A stretch of DNA of 64,000 bases from Helianthus annuus (GCF_002127325.2 NC_035435.2:127697893-127761892), one strand, 5' to 3'. Shown: positions 1 to 10,913, counted from the stretch's first letter. Made by a program: numbers and translations. The notes: generated from the letters alone by a model not told the origin.

Positions 1-2080
1 GGTCCAGATAATTGTTTTTCCCCAATTTCTGCCCAACAGACTGGGGTTCTGTACTTTCGTCCATAAAGTGCTTCGAATGGTGCAGCATTGATACTGGTGT
101 GATAACTGTTATTATAAGAAAATTCTATTAAAGGTAAGTGTTCGTCCCAGTTACCTCCAAAATCAATTACACAAGCTCTAAGCATGTCTTCCATTGTCTG
201 AATTGTCCTTTCGCTTTGTCCGTCCGTTTGAGGATGATAAGCTGTGCTTAGATTTAACCTGGTTCCCATTGCTTTTTGGAAACTTGACCAAAAATGAGAA
301 GTAAAACGGCTATCTCTATCTGAAACAATTGATAAAGGAATGCGATGTAAAGAAACGATTTCATTTACATACAATTTGGCTAATTGTTCCATACTAAAGG
401 TTTCCTTCATTGGTAAGAAATGAGCTGACTTGGTTAACCTATCTACAATCACCCAGATTGTATCATTACCTTTCCTTGTTTTAGGCAATTTGGTAACAAA
501 ATCCATTGTTATCAATTCCCATTTCCAAACTGGTATTTCTAATTGTTGTAACAATCCTGAGGGTTTCTGATGTTCAGCTTTAACTTGTGAGCAAGTTAAA
601 CATTTAGAAACATAAGCTGCTACATCCTTTTTCATTCCTATCCACCAGAAATTTTTCTTTAAATCCTGGTACATTTTATCACTTCCTGGATGCATCGTAT
701 ATTTAGACTTATGAGCTTCTTCTAATATACGGTGACGTAAATTTCCTAATTTAGGTATCCACATTCTGTTTTTATGGAACCTCCAAATTCCATCTGTTCC
801 TTGTTCTAATTCCTTAATCATTCCTTTTAATTTTTCAGTATCCTCTTTGATTATTGTTTCTTGTGCTTTTCTAATCTGATTGTTTAAATCTACTTGTAGG
901 TTTAATTTAAGAGAACGTACTCTTTTTGGCTTTTCATGATACTTTCGACTTAAAGCATCAGCCACCACATTGGCTTTTCCTGCATGATACTGGATATCAC
1001 AATCATAATCACTAAGTAATTCCATCCAGCGTCTCTGTCTCATATTCAATTCTTTTTGCCCGAAGACATATCTTAAACTCTTATGATCTGTGAATATGGT
1101 AAACTTACTACCATAAAGATAGTGTCTCCAAATCTTAAGGGCAAAAATTATGGCTCCTAATTCCAAATCATGGGTCGAATAATTTTCTTCATGACTCTTA
1201 AGCTGTCTAGATGCATAAGCTATAACCTTTTGGCGTTGCATTAATACGCATCCATATCCTAACTTAGAAGCGTCACAAAAGACTACAAAGTCTTCAGTTC
1301 CTTCTGGTAACGCTAGTATGGGTGTATGGGTTAATCTCTGCTTAAGAATTCTAAAGGCTTCTTCTTGTTTTGGTCCCCATTCAAACTTAACAGATTTACA
1401 GGTTAACTTAGTTAAAGGAATGGCTATTCTAGAAAAATCTCGGATAAATCTTCTATAATAACCGGCCAATCCTAAGAAACTTCTAACTTCAGTTGGTGAT
1501 TCTGGGGTTTTCCATTTGGTAATTGCCTCGATTTTTGTTGGGTCTACATGAATTCCTTCATGGTTAACTAAATGTCCAAGAAATTGTACTTGTTCTAACC
1601 AAAATTCGCACTTTGAAAACTTAGCATAAAGCTTCTCTTTTCTCAATAAACTTAAACGTAAGTGCAAGTGCTTTGCATGCTCTTCTTTACTTTTAGAGTA
1701 AATTAGAATATCATATATGAAAACAATTATGAATTTATCCAAATATGGCTTACATATTCGGTTCATCATGTCCATAAATGCGGCTGGGGCATTGGTTAAA
1801 CCAAATGGCATGACAGTAAATTCATAATGACCATACCTTGTTCTGAATGCGGTTTTAGGAATATCCTCTTCCTGTACCTTTAATTGATGATATCCTGATC
1901 TTAAATCGATCTTAGAGAAAAATCGAGCTCCTTGAAGTTGATCAAACAAATCATCGATCCTCGGTAATGGGTACCGATTCTTAATCGTGACTTTATTCAA
2001 TTCACGGTAGTCAATGCACATACGCATTGATCCGTCCTTCTTCTTGACAAATAAAATCGGTGCTCCCCATGGCATGAGCT
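1..2080 (-). pseudogene. Gyp-A RT-RNase H-integrase, open to the window edge
   Basis: After the frameshift near 2070 I read this frame codon by codon down to position 1 and found no stop. It holds RT ([36 protein letters not shown]), RNase H ([18 protein letters not shown]), the integrase HHCC zinc region and the DDE core ([22 protein letters not shown]). The RT active-site motif, normally FIDD in gypsy elements, reads FIYD: the first catalytic Asp is replaced by Tyr, codon at 1713-1715. Loss of that metal-binding Asp should abolish polymerase activity. Together with the frameshift this makes Gyp-A non-autonomous. The C-terminal end of integrase is outside the window. Confidence 0.9.
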
Positions 2081-3940
2081 TGGCTGTATGAATCCTTTCT
2101 CCAACAATTCGTCTAGTTGCCTCTTCAGTTCTTGCATTTCAGCGGGTGCCAAACGGTAAGGTGCTTTGGCAATCGGTGCTGTCCCTGGTAACAGGTGAAT
2201 TCTGAATTCAACTTCCCTGTCTGGTGGTAGTCCTGGCAATTCTTCTGGAAAGACATCTGAAAATTGGGACACTACTGGAATGTCTTTTAGATCTTTTCCT
2301 TTAGTGTTAGTGATTATAGAAATCAAATACACTATAGATCCTTTCCTTATATAACTTGCAGTTTTCATCACAGAGATGAATTTAGTGGATCTAGATGGCT
2401 TATCTCCTTTAATTATGATCTTTTCACCACTTGGTGATTTTACTTGAATTACCTTTTTATCACATAAAATACTGGCTTTATTGGCTATTAACCAATCCAT
2501 ACCTAACACAACATCAAATCCAGCCAGATTTATTGGGTAAAGGTTTGCAATAAACGTTTGATTAAAAATTTCTATTCTTGCTCCTTGCAAGATTTCAGAA
2601 ATTCTAACGGTTTCTCCATTTGCGGTTTCTACTAGACATTCTTGTGGTAGTTTAGTTAATGATTGATTTAGGAGTTTGCAAAATGAAGTATTAATAAAAC
2701 TTTGGTTGGCACCAGAGTCAAATAATACTTTAGCAAAAATATCATTAGCTAAAAACGTACCAGTAATCACGTCTGGAATCATCCTGGCTTCCTCTGTAGT
2801 TAAAACGAATGCTCTAGCATTTTTAGTGTTCTTGTTGTTCGCAGCTAGGGCTAACTTTGGACAGTTTGGCTTGATATGACCTTTTTCTCCACAATTGAAG
2901 CACATCCCATTAGTTGGTTTTCTTCTGCATGTCTCCTCCTTATGTCCTGGTGCTTTGCAGAAATTGCAGTAAGTAGAGCATCTTCCAGAATGCTTCTTTT
3001 TGCAGGCTTTGCAGTATGGTGCAGAGGTAGAACCTATATTCCTACGGTTGGAATTCCCCGAACGGAACTCTTGAGTAAGCCTTTGGGTTAGGTTTCTCCT
3101 CTGGTCTTCTTCTCTAGTACGAATTAACTCATCTGTCAAGGTATTGGCTAGTTCTACAGCTTCTTCTATAGTTTGGGGTCTAGCTGCCTTGACTACATGT
3201 CTAATCTCTCCAATTAATCCCCAGATATAACGGGAGATTAATACCGGTTCAGGTGATGCAAGGGTTGGTACTATTCTAGCATATTCAAAGAATGTGGTAG
3301 TGTAACCCTTACTGTCTACCCCGGTCATTCTAAGATTCAGAAACTTATTTGCTATCTGTTCCTTTTCATTGGGAGGGCAGAATTTCCTTTCTACCATATT
3401 TTCAAATTCCTCCCATTCCATGTTATAAATCCTATCACTTCCTCTTGACTGGAGGATAGTGTTCCACCATTCTAAGGCTGCGTTTTTAAACAGATTTGAA
3501 GCAAACATTATCTTATCTTCTTCAGCACATTTGCTTATTTTTAAAACGGCCTCAGTTTTCTCTATCCAGCGTAGGGCTGCAATGGATCCTTCATTGCCCG
3601 AGAATTCAATTGGTTTACAGGACCAGAATTCTTTGTAAGAACAACCATATAGCATGGTTCTTCTTCTTTTGGGAATGGGCGCTTGAAGTACGGGTCCATT
3701 GTTTACGCTGTGTTCCGGTTCACTTGGTCGCTTACTGCTATGCTTACTTTTATTATTCGCTTCTTGAACCGTTTGAATAATAAATGGCATTGCATCTATA
3801 ATTCCTTGTGCCACTATATGTTGAACGGCACTATTATCCATTTGGTTTCCATTGTTATTGTTGTCCGGATTCTCATTAACCACGTTAATGTTACTCTGGT
3901 TATCGTTATTCAGATTATCCTGATTTTCCTCGTCGGCCAT
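1997..3940 (-). pseudogene. Gyp-A gag-protease and start of RT, ending at a frameshift
   Basis: The frame stays open further upstream to a GTG at 4003, but the first ATG (3938-3940, MADEENQ) is the natural start because the Gyp-C and Gyp-D gags also begin with MAD. Counting from 4003, a Retrotrans_gag domain spans about residues 126-300, a CCHC knuckle CFNCGEKGHIKPNC lies at 368-381 after a second Cys-rich stretch, and the aspartic protease DSG is at 429-431 with a downstream GMDWL. RT begins near residue 580. The frame breaks near 2070, where a one-base deletion destroys the conserved SSPWGAP stretch, and the shifted frame stops at 1997. Codons before the break look otherwise normal, so the lesion may be recent. 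Confidence 0.9.
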
Positions 3941-4233
3941 CTGAATTTTAAACAATTTACCAAATATTAATATCACAATTAATATTTGAATATAGTCAAT
4001 CACATGTCACGCACTTTTAACCAAAAGCGTCGAGCATTGCGACTTTTACTCTATTTATATAGTATGCATCATTACACACTAGCACTGAAATTTAAATTAC
4101 AATACTGACTGAAATGTAAAGCTACAATACTAATAGTAGGCATCCGTATTGTTTTTTTTTTTTTTTTTAACACATACACACATATATTATTTTATTATTA
4201 TTATTATTACTACTACCGTTTCTGTCATCACCT
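3941..4233. other. Spacer between Gyp-A extra ORF and gag
   Basis: Non-coding part of the element with a long homopyrimidine/purine tract at about 4150-4168 followed by CA and TTA microsatellite sequence. No gene is seen. Confidence 0.6.
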
Positions 4234-5085
4234 TCACTGATATGGATTCATCCAAAAATCCATATTACGCTCATCGTATTTCCATACGAGGCGTTCTCCC
4301 ACCTGTCGCATTCTATCACTGCTTTCTAAAATTTCCTCCCCAAAAGTCCTAAGTTCTTGGACATTTTCTGCACTCATTGGGGGTGCAGGTTCTAGGACTG
4401 GGTTTGGAAACTGAGGTACGGGTTCCTGATACGGAGGCATAGGGGCTTGGTACGGGTATGGATTCTCTAAAATTTCCCTAACATATGCATCACTAATGTT
4501 GTAGGGATCTTGAGGATCTAACCCTGGGTAAGCTCCTAAGTTGGGCATTGGCACATTTTCATGTATTGGGTTTTGTTGCACGTAGTCCCTAACATCGTCC
4601 CACCAGGGGTCGTAGTTGTTTGGGTCTAGAGGATCAGGTGCAGGTACCCTAGGTATCTCCTCTGGGTTGTAATCAGGCATTTCTATCTGGTTTTCTACTT
4701 CCATGGGTTGGTCAGGATTTTGTGGTTGTGGTGCTAGTATTTGTTCCAGGTTTGGGTCAGCAGCAGTGGTTGCTAAAATATGGATATTAGCGATACCCCT
4801 ATTGAGCATATCCTGATTATAAGCATCAGTTTCTCTTTTTGCTGCGGCTAACACTCGCTGTTCCTGCAACTTTTTCATTCTTTTCCTACGCTCCTGCGCT
4901 CCCCTACTGAACCATCCCCTCTTTTTCTGAGGAAATGGCTCTTCAGATTGAGCCTTAAACACAAAGATTCCTTCTTCTGTGTCAGCAGAATACCCCGAGA
5001 GGGCAGGCTGAGAAGAGGAGGTGCCTTCGCTCCTAGGCGAACCAGACAGTTGACGATAGGCGTCAGAAGGTCCTTGGTCGCTCAT
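4234..5085 (-). CDS. Extra ORF between primer site and gag of Gyp-A
   Basis: An uninterrupted frame of about 283 codons in gag orientation, starting at ATG 5083-5085 (MSDQGPSDAYRQ). I recognise no domain. It has a Ser/Gly-rich N-terminus, a basic stretch (about residues 55-80, KKRGWFSRGAQERRKRMKKL), then a long Pro/Asp/Glu/Asn-rich acidic region with repeated PYPYQ and PDYNPEE-like runs, and a short C-terminal helical part. It lies 132 bp downstream of the primer-binding site and about 290 bp upstream of gag. Gyp-C has a different-looking Pro-rich ORF in the same place, so an accessory ORF in this position is a shared feature. The function is unknown; Ogre/TatV elements also have an ORF before gag, but I see no clear similarity. 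Confidence 0.7.
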   Translation of the reverse strand: MSDQGPSDAYRQLSGSPRSEGTSSSQPALSGYSADTEEGIFVFKAQSEEPFPQKKRGWFSRGAQERRKRMKKLQEQRVLAAAKRETDAYNQDMLNRGIANIHILATTAADPNLEQILAPQPQNPDQPMEVENQIEMPDYNPEEIPRVPAPDPLDPNNYDPWWDDVRDYVQQNPIHENVPMPNLGAYPGLDPQDPYNISDAYVREILENPYPYQAPMPPYQEPVPQFPNPVLEPAPPMSAENVQELRTFGEEILESSDRMRQVGERLVWKYDERNMDFWMNPYQ

Positions 5086-5216
5086 ACTGTAAACTAACAA
5101 ATAGTCAGATAACACAGAGCAAGAAATACAATTATACACGTATTTTCATAATTTATTTCCTAACACTTTGAATTTCGATGTCACCAGAACACTTCTGTGG
5201 CTGAATCAGTGGCATA

Positions 5217-5228
5217 GCTCTGATACCA
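5217..5228 (-). other. Primer-binding site of Gyp-A (initiator tRNA-Met)
   Basis: The minus strand reads TGGTATCAGAGC, complementary to the 3' end of initiator tRNA-Met, five bases inside the LTR boundary at 5234. This fixes the orientation and marks 5234-6350 as the 5' LTR. Confidence 0.9.
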
Positions 5229-5888
5229 CCTTCTGTCACAACCCCCGGTCCCTAGTTCCCGGGAACGGGCGGCCGTGAGCCCAATTTAATCAAGTTTAAA
5301 TAAAAATTCACAGTGAACAGTATTGAGGGCGCATCCGCAATTACATTTGTTTCCAAGTTATATCAATTACCACCACACGGTAATGTCGTTCCGACTTATG
5401 GTCATGTTACTCCTTTACCAGCTGGTAACAAATTTTGTATACAAAACCCCAAATTTACCGACTGTAATTGTATTCTTACAAATACTCAATAACTGTTATT
5501 CGCATGGAAATTTAAGGTTTTGTAAAAACAGTTAACAAAAAGTGGATCAACTCACATTGCTGTCTTAGGTGATTCTTTAGGGTTTCCTGGTGAATATCTA
5601 TAATTTACACAAATGCACGTGTGTTAGTATAATAACCCATTTTAACATTAGTAATACCCTCCCCGAGACGGCATTCCAACGACTACGTCGGGCAGAACCA
5701 CGACAGCCGTTACGGAACCCTAGATCAATCGGGCAGCGTATCTAATACGTCTCCAGGGGTTATAATACTTACATCGTAGCAGAACCTCGCTATTTTAGGG
5801 GGTATAATGCCCGGGTATAGTAACGCCACTACAGAAATTGTGATTGAAGAAAGAAAATTGAACGAGACGAATTGAAGGCCGATGCGTT

Positions 5889-5898
5889 CTATTTATAG
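5889..5898 (-). promoter_or_regulatory. Probable TATA box of the Gyp-A LTR
   Basis: The minus strand reads CTATAAATAG between the GC-motif array (upstream) and the R/U5 side. Position and sequence fit a pol II core promoter for the retrotransposon RNA. Confidence 0.65.
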
Positions 5899-5916
5899 GG
5901 CTGTCATCGCACCCTC

Positions 5917-6181
5917 TCGCGGCCCGCGTTAATAATGGGCTAAGCTCACGCGGCCCGCGTCAATGCTGGGTCAACGCGTAGCTTGGCCCGGTCACCACCT
6001 AGGTTTGCCGTGTGTTGGCCACGTGGCGGCCCAGGGCTGCGCCACATTCCAGATCGCTCGCGGCCCGCATGAACTTAAACGATCTTGTACGCGGCCCGCA
6101 TCAACTAACGGTTTAAACGGAGTCCAATTATATCCTAATGCGGCCCGCATGAGCTTGAGGTGAGGCCCTACGCAGCCCGCC
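5917..6181. promoter_or_regulatory. Array of GCGGCCCGC motifs in the U3 of Gyp-A
   Basis: Near-palindromic GC-rich words recur at about 5918, 5949, 6024, 6059, 6090, 6139 and 6170, often preceded by TAC or CTC and followed by AT or GT. They stand out from the AT-rich surroundings and all lie just upstream of the TATA box. A related array occupies the same position in Gyp-C. They could be enhancer or regulator-binding sites, or simply CpG-rich islands; the sequence alone does not decide. Confidence 0.6.
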
Positions 6182-6350
6182 TCAGCTTAATAATTATTGT
6201 TTTTAATTTATTTAATATGTTATATTCTAATTTGGGCTCGGTTTTCACATACGGGGTGCATATAAAGACATATTGATATATTTAAAGATATATTAAGGTG
6301 TCAGAAATATTATGAGGGTGTCGGTTTTACCGAGGGTTGTTATATCTACA

Positions 6351-9158
6351 ACCCCGTTGAAGTAACATTCGAACTTCTGATCCAAAGTTTGACAATGCAT
6401 CTGGAAATACGGGGGTAAAATGGACCAACGGTCGGATGGATTTCTTGAATTATACATGTGTAGCATCCATCCAAAAAGATGTTGTCATAAGTTTGGACAA
6501 TTTTAGCGAAAGTTTATAGGAAACTATAGTATATTTAGTATTAACAAATGTACCTCATCGCTTAACCAGCCAGTCCCGCAGTGCCTAGCAAGGTCGCCCA
6601 GAAATCAGGACCAACATAGCCGCCTGCTGTGAGTGTTAGTTGTCTAACGCCGCTACTTGGTGCCCAATTTTTTATCTTTTCAAATAATTTACATTCATCA
6701 TTTGCTATCTTTTTTGGCTTCCGCTTGAGGTTTCTGTAAACTATAAACGGTGATAGCACAGCCTTGGCGGGCTTCACAAGCCTTTCGGACCGCCTCAATT
6801 TAATCATCTCCAGATCCTCATCCTACAATTACATTATTTAAGAAGTTAATTAACAAAACGTACATGGATAACAAAAATAAACATATACGCAGGCCAAACT
6901 TACGGCTTCTTCGGTAACATTTTCGGGATTTGCAGACACATGAAACACTTCGGTAACATTTTCGGGAATTGCAGACACATGATACACTTCATTATTGAAG
7001 TTAAAATAGGAATCAGCTGCCGCCTACAAATTTAAAAAAAAAATGTTAGAAACATTTTCAAATAAATTTATTTTTTTAGATTTTTATAAGCAAATAAATG
7101 GGTTACATTTTCATCTTCTTTTTGGGATTGGTCCATCGGTGTTCGTATGTGGCTTGGAGTATTAACCGGAGCCATACGAAAAGTTTGCAACAACTCCGAC
7201 TTGAGCATGTCAGTCAACGCCCGGTTGTTTGAGTACATCGTTTGCAACAACTCCAAGTTGATCATGTCAGTCAACGCCCGGTTGTTTGATAACATCATTG
7301 ACTGAAATTTAGAGACAAGCTGCTCTTCAGAATAAAATCCTGACGAAAACTGACCGGGACCAGCATCCCGTTGCAATTTAGCCGTCTTTAACGGAATATC
7401 ATTCGTCTGAACCGGTATTTCAGGTGCAAATCCGTGCGTTTGAGGCACCTGAACTTCATCATTGCCGAACAAGCTGGCCATGTAGTCCTTCTGTGGCTGG
7501 CCGTAGTTTTAACTCAGGCCGATTGGATTATGAATTGGAGGGGGTAATTCAGTCGCCATAGCAGGATTAAAAACTTGACGTTCAAGGTCCAAATAATCCG
7601 AGCTTGAAGTATACCACTCTGTCTCGGCCTCAAACATAGTTGGTAGTATGAAGTTTAGCGGTTTATATTCACGTATCTAACAGATTGAAAACGAAACATT
7701 TTACAAAAAATTGTTAAAAACTAACAAAGGTTCAAACTGTTAACTGTTGGAAATTTTATTTTTTTAATTTTTTAATTTTATAATTTTAACAGTTTTTATT
7801 TTATAATTTTATAATTTTATAATTTATCGGTTTTCAAAATTTTTTATAATTATATTCTTTTAAATTTAGTTAAGATTGTAACTGTTAAAATGTTTAATTT
7901 GTTTTTATAGTTTTATAATTTTTAAAAAAATTATAATTTGAAACTAATAAAGGTTGAACTGTTAACGGTATGAAATTTATTTTTATAATTTTTTAATTTT
8001 ATAGCTTCAAACTATTATCGGTTTTTAAAATATAGTTATTTAAAATTATAAAATTTTATAAAATAGCAATTTACCTTTATTGCATTCGCTAAGATGCCAT
8101 CAACACTACCCTTCACCAGCTTTTGTCCTTCTTTCCATCCTAAAAATCTCGGAATGGTCTGAGCATTGAAATACCCCCTCCTGTGTTTAAATTCCGGAAA
8201 TACCTCTAGAATCCACATCTGTAAATGCATTAACATATTTACCAGCTATTAGTATACAAATTAAAACGAACATTACACTTAAAATATAAAATATAATATA
8301 TATATACGATTTGTCAGGTACCTTAAAGGGCCAAACAAATCCATCTAACGAAAAACCCTTCGCGTCTTCCTTTTGACGAACGTGCATATCATACACGTTC
8401 GTATACGTGCTCTCCCAAAAATAATTACCCCATGGATATTGGTTAAACTCATTCAGATTATCCACCAGGTGTAACAGTTTAATATCGATTGCATTTGAAT
8501 CCTACAAACCTAAAAACCCTTGACCCAAAAGCATCAGTAGACATATCCTTGTGCAATCTTCGTCACTATATCGCATCGGACCTTCAAACATATCTCTAAT
8601 TCGTTTGAAATTAATACGTTCACGGCCCGGGAAATGACGGTTTTTAAATGAGTCAGGGTGGTCAATCGGGGTCCAATTAGTGGACCCAAACCTTAACCCC
8701 GTTATTAGACAAAATTGTTTCGGGGTAAACATTAAAATTTCTTGGCCTAGGCGATATGTAATCCCTAATCTGGGTGTAGGTGTATGCACTTGTAATTGTG
8801 CTACACCGAGTAAGAGTAGACTATCACACATAACACACTTAATATCCAAATAAGGCCCAAAACATGTCTGCCTAATCTTGGATTCAATAGATTCCGGCAT
8901 TCTTTTGTTCATAGTCTTTACTATATTCCATGTTTGATGAACTTTGATCTTTTGGACCTTGTAAAGTAACAAATAAAACAAAAAAAAACAAGAAACAATA
9001 GTAAATATACTAAAATACTAAAACACTATAATAAAGAAAGAAAAGACATAAGATATCACCGCTACAGATGGGAGAACATTTTCTCCAACGTCTTGCATGA
9101 CATGTTCAGGAGGTTGCATGTGCTCTTGACGTGGGAAACCGTAGTAATTTGGATCCAT
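6351..9158 (-). pseudogene. DUF1985-Ulp1 (C48-like) gene, truncated by Gyp-A
   Basis: I reconstruct phase-0 exons on the minus strand at 9060-9158 (ATG at 9158, MDPNYYGFPRQE), 8322-8957, 8075-8218, 7107-7676, 6904-7023, 6554-6822 and 6351-6481. Introns have GT-AG ends except the last acceptor, which reads AA where AG is expected (6482-6483). Exon 2 carries DUF1985 hallmarks (TPKQFCLITGLRFG, MRYSDEDCTRICLLMLL, PWGNYFWE), joined through FVWPFK to MWILEVFPEF in exon 3. Exons 4-5 hold a 19-residue and a 13-residue tandem duplication. Exons 6-7 enter an Ulp1-like domain (DFWATLLG, DRWSILPPYF) that Gyp-A cuts off at 6350. Lesions: in-frame TAG at 8502-8504, TAA at 7509-7511 and a frameshift near 6580. 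In plants such proteins are often encoded by Mutator-like elements (KI/VANDAL type). It is clearly a decayed copy. Confidence 0.75.
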
Positions 9159-9481
9159 TTTCAGTCAATGGGCAACGTGGTAGTTCGGAATTTCTTCAGA
9201 TCTTCAGTGTCGTCTGGTCTTCAACACGGGTCGGGTCTTTGGTCGTCGGGTATTTCTTCGGATCTTCAATGGTCTTCGGATCTTCAATGGTCTTCGGATC
9301 TTTCTTCAAGATGGTCCCAAAAGGAGAGAACGTGGTCCCGAAGCCGTTTGCCGGTGGAAATGGAACACATGAACCCACACTCTCGAAGTCAAAACATGTT
9401 CCGCGACACGTGTCACGCGATGGCTACACGGGGTCCCGAAGTGAAACACGTGTCGTTCATCAAACGTGTCCAATGGCTGAA
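9159..9481. promoter_or_regulatory. Divergent intergenic region, minus-gene side
   Basis: Region upstream of the DUF1985-Ulp1 start codon. It contains an 18-bp tandem repeat (ATGGTCTTCGGATCTTCA type, about 9255-9302) and two G-box palindromes CACGTG (about 9408 and 9449). Open frames on both strands here are low complexity, and I do not call them genes. Confidence 0.45.
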
Positions 9482-9768
9482 ACGTCTCAACATGTGCTGA
9501 AACGTCTTAAGAACTTGGGAAACGTCTCAAGACGTGGGAAACGTCTCAAGATGTGGGAAACGTCTCAAAATGCCACGTGTCTAACCCTGAGACGTCTTAA
9601 AACTCGTGAAACGTCTTAAATTAATTGAAACGTCTTAAAATGTCTGAAACGTCTTAAAATGCCACGTGTCTAACCCTAAGACGTCTTAATTCTCGTGAAA
9701 CGTCTCAAGATCTGCTGAAACGTCTCAACATGTGCTGAAACGTCTTAAAATGTGCTGAAACGTCTTGC
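9482..9768 (+). promoter_or_regulatory. Array of 14 ACGTCTY motifs between divergent Ulp1-like genes
   Basis: ACGTCT followed by C or T occurs at 9482, 9502, 9522, 9541, 9560, 9592, 9611, 9630, 9649, 9681, 9700, 9720, 9740 and 9760, mostly within GAAACGTCTYAA. Spacing is 19-20 bp with two gaps of 32 bp; each 32-bp gap contains a GCCACGTGTCTAACCCT word with a G-box. The regular spacing close to two helical turns, and the position upstream of the plus-strand gene at 9891, suggest protein-binding sites. The same motif forms arrays at 13766, 14594 and 15348. Confidence 0.75.
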
Positions 9769-9890
9769 ATGAATGCCACATGTTCGAAAAAATTCTCATT
9801 TATCGAATTTTTTAATTTTTTAATAAATAGCAATGGGATCCCACAATAACAATTCTTCCCTATTTGAGTACCTTTCTGTAGCACGCGGAA

Positions 9891-10913
9891 ATGTCTGAAA
9901 AAAATAAAAATGATGTATACTGCTCTCAACCAGCAAACAAATCATCATCTTGGATTCTCAAAAAATGGAGAACTAACAAGGGTGAAAGTTCTTCTGAAGT
10001 TCCACAACGAAATGATTCAGAACAAAGGCACTTTGTACACAATCGACAAAGTTTTCACCTCCACCGGGCTGGTACATGGGCAATTTCAGACGACGAAATT
10101 GAGAACTGGTCAAAAGACATGGAAACATTCTACAGAAATGGGGATGCGCCGTTCTGTTATTCAGCAGTTTTCACAAGATCAATAGAGTTGGACAAAAAAT
10201 TTTGGGGGACTCTATTAGGTTTTCGCTGTGGCGGCTACCTAACCTCAACAGTTAATTATTCTTCCTAATTTTTTTTTATTAAATCTACAATTTTCCCCGT
10301 TTTTAATTAATTTTAAATTACATACAACTTATACAGCATATTGAAGGATGGGTGGGAAGGCTAATGGCTTGGAGGAATAGAAAGATTCAAAAGGATCCGT
10401 TGTTAAACTTGCGGTGGACAATTCTTCCACCACAATTTTATGAAATGTTGTTAGATTCTACTCCTAAAACCGTTGTTAAATATGCCAATGGCAAATTACA
10501 CCCATTTCCTTCTTTCTTCGAAGTGGATTACGTCTTATTTCCGTTACCGTTAGAAAATAACGAATGGCTCCTAGCTCGACTAGAGTTATCGTCACAGGAG
10601 TTGGTGTATTACCCGTGCGAAGATGTTTGTGTCGGCAATAAATACAGAAACGTTATTCTCCCCCGTTTGATGAAGGTTAAAGTTTACTTAAGAGCAACTA
10701 GTGCATCTGCAATATTGGAAAAAAACGGGAAAACCAGAAAAATGTATCTGTGTCGAGCTCAATGACAACTACGTGGTATCTAACACAACAATCGCAGGGA
10801 ATGAAGCAGTCTACCTTTGTATGCTTATGGAGCATCTGGTTACGGATAAACCAATAAATATAACTGGAGACATTTGTAAAACATTTTTGTCGTACAGACA
10901 ATTCATTGCATAA
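9891..10913 (+). pseudogene. Small Ulp1-like (C48 fold) gene lacking catalytic residues
   Basis: Exon 1 runs 9891-10250 (ATG at 9891), then an 86-bp GT-AG intron 10251-10336, then exon 2 from 10337 to the TAA at 10911-10913. Splicing is phase 0 and gives the family stretch YLTSTHIEGWVGRL. Exon 1 holds DKKFWGTLLGF; exon 2 holds RWTILPPQFYEMLL, FEVDYVLFPLP, EWLLARLEL and AVYLCMLMEHLV, the layout of plant Ulp1/C48 peptidase-like proteins. The usual catalytic His (HW), Asp (YDS) and Cys (DCG) positions read EW, YYP and NEA, so it cannot be a normal protease. A frameshift in an A-rich stretch near 10720-10745 joins the two parts of exon 2, so the copy may also be a pseudogene. It is divergent from the DUF1985-Ulp1 gene across the motif array. 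Confidence 0.68.

Larger units (their letters stand above)
1..6350 (-). mobile_element. Gyp-A: partial Ty3/gypsy LTR retrotransposon
   Basis: On the minus strand the order is 5' LTR (5234-6350), primer site, extra ORF, gag, protease, RT, RNase H and integrase, and the element runs off the left edge inside integrase. This order (integrase after RNase H) is that of Ty3/gypsy; the sequence style matches chromovirus-type elements such as Tekay/Del, but the C-terminus that would show a chromodomain is outside the window. The LTR starts TG and ends CA. It sits inside a coding exon of the DUF1985-Ulp1 gene at 6351. The 3' LTR and second target-site copy lie outside, so the predicted 5-bp duplication (ACCCC at 6351-6355) cannot be confirmed. 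Confidence 0.92.
5234..6350 (-). repeat. 5' LTR of Gyp-A
   Basis: On the minus strand the LTR starts TGTAGATATAACAACCC at 6350 and ends GGGGGTTGTGACA at 5234, next to the primer site; length 1117 bp. It holds a TATAAATA-type promoter on the minus strand near 5889-5898 and a GC-rich motif array upstream of it. Its 6350 end abuts a coding exon of the DUF1985-Ulp1 gene, so that end is an insertion junction. Confidence 0.85.

Noticed and set aside
9093..9619. Two overlapping plus-strand frames of 135 and 162 codons
   Set aside because: They are translations of tandem repeats and the motif array, and lie antisense to exon 1 of the DUF1985 gene.
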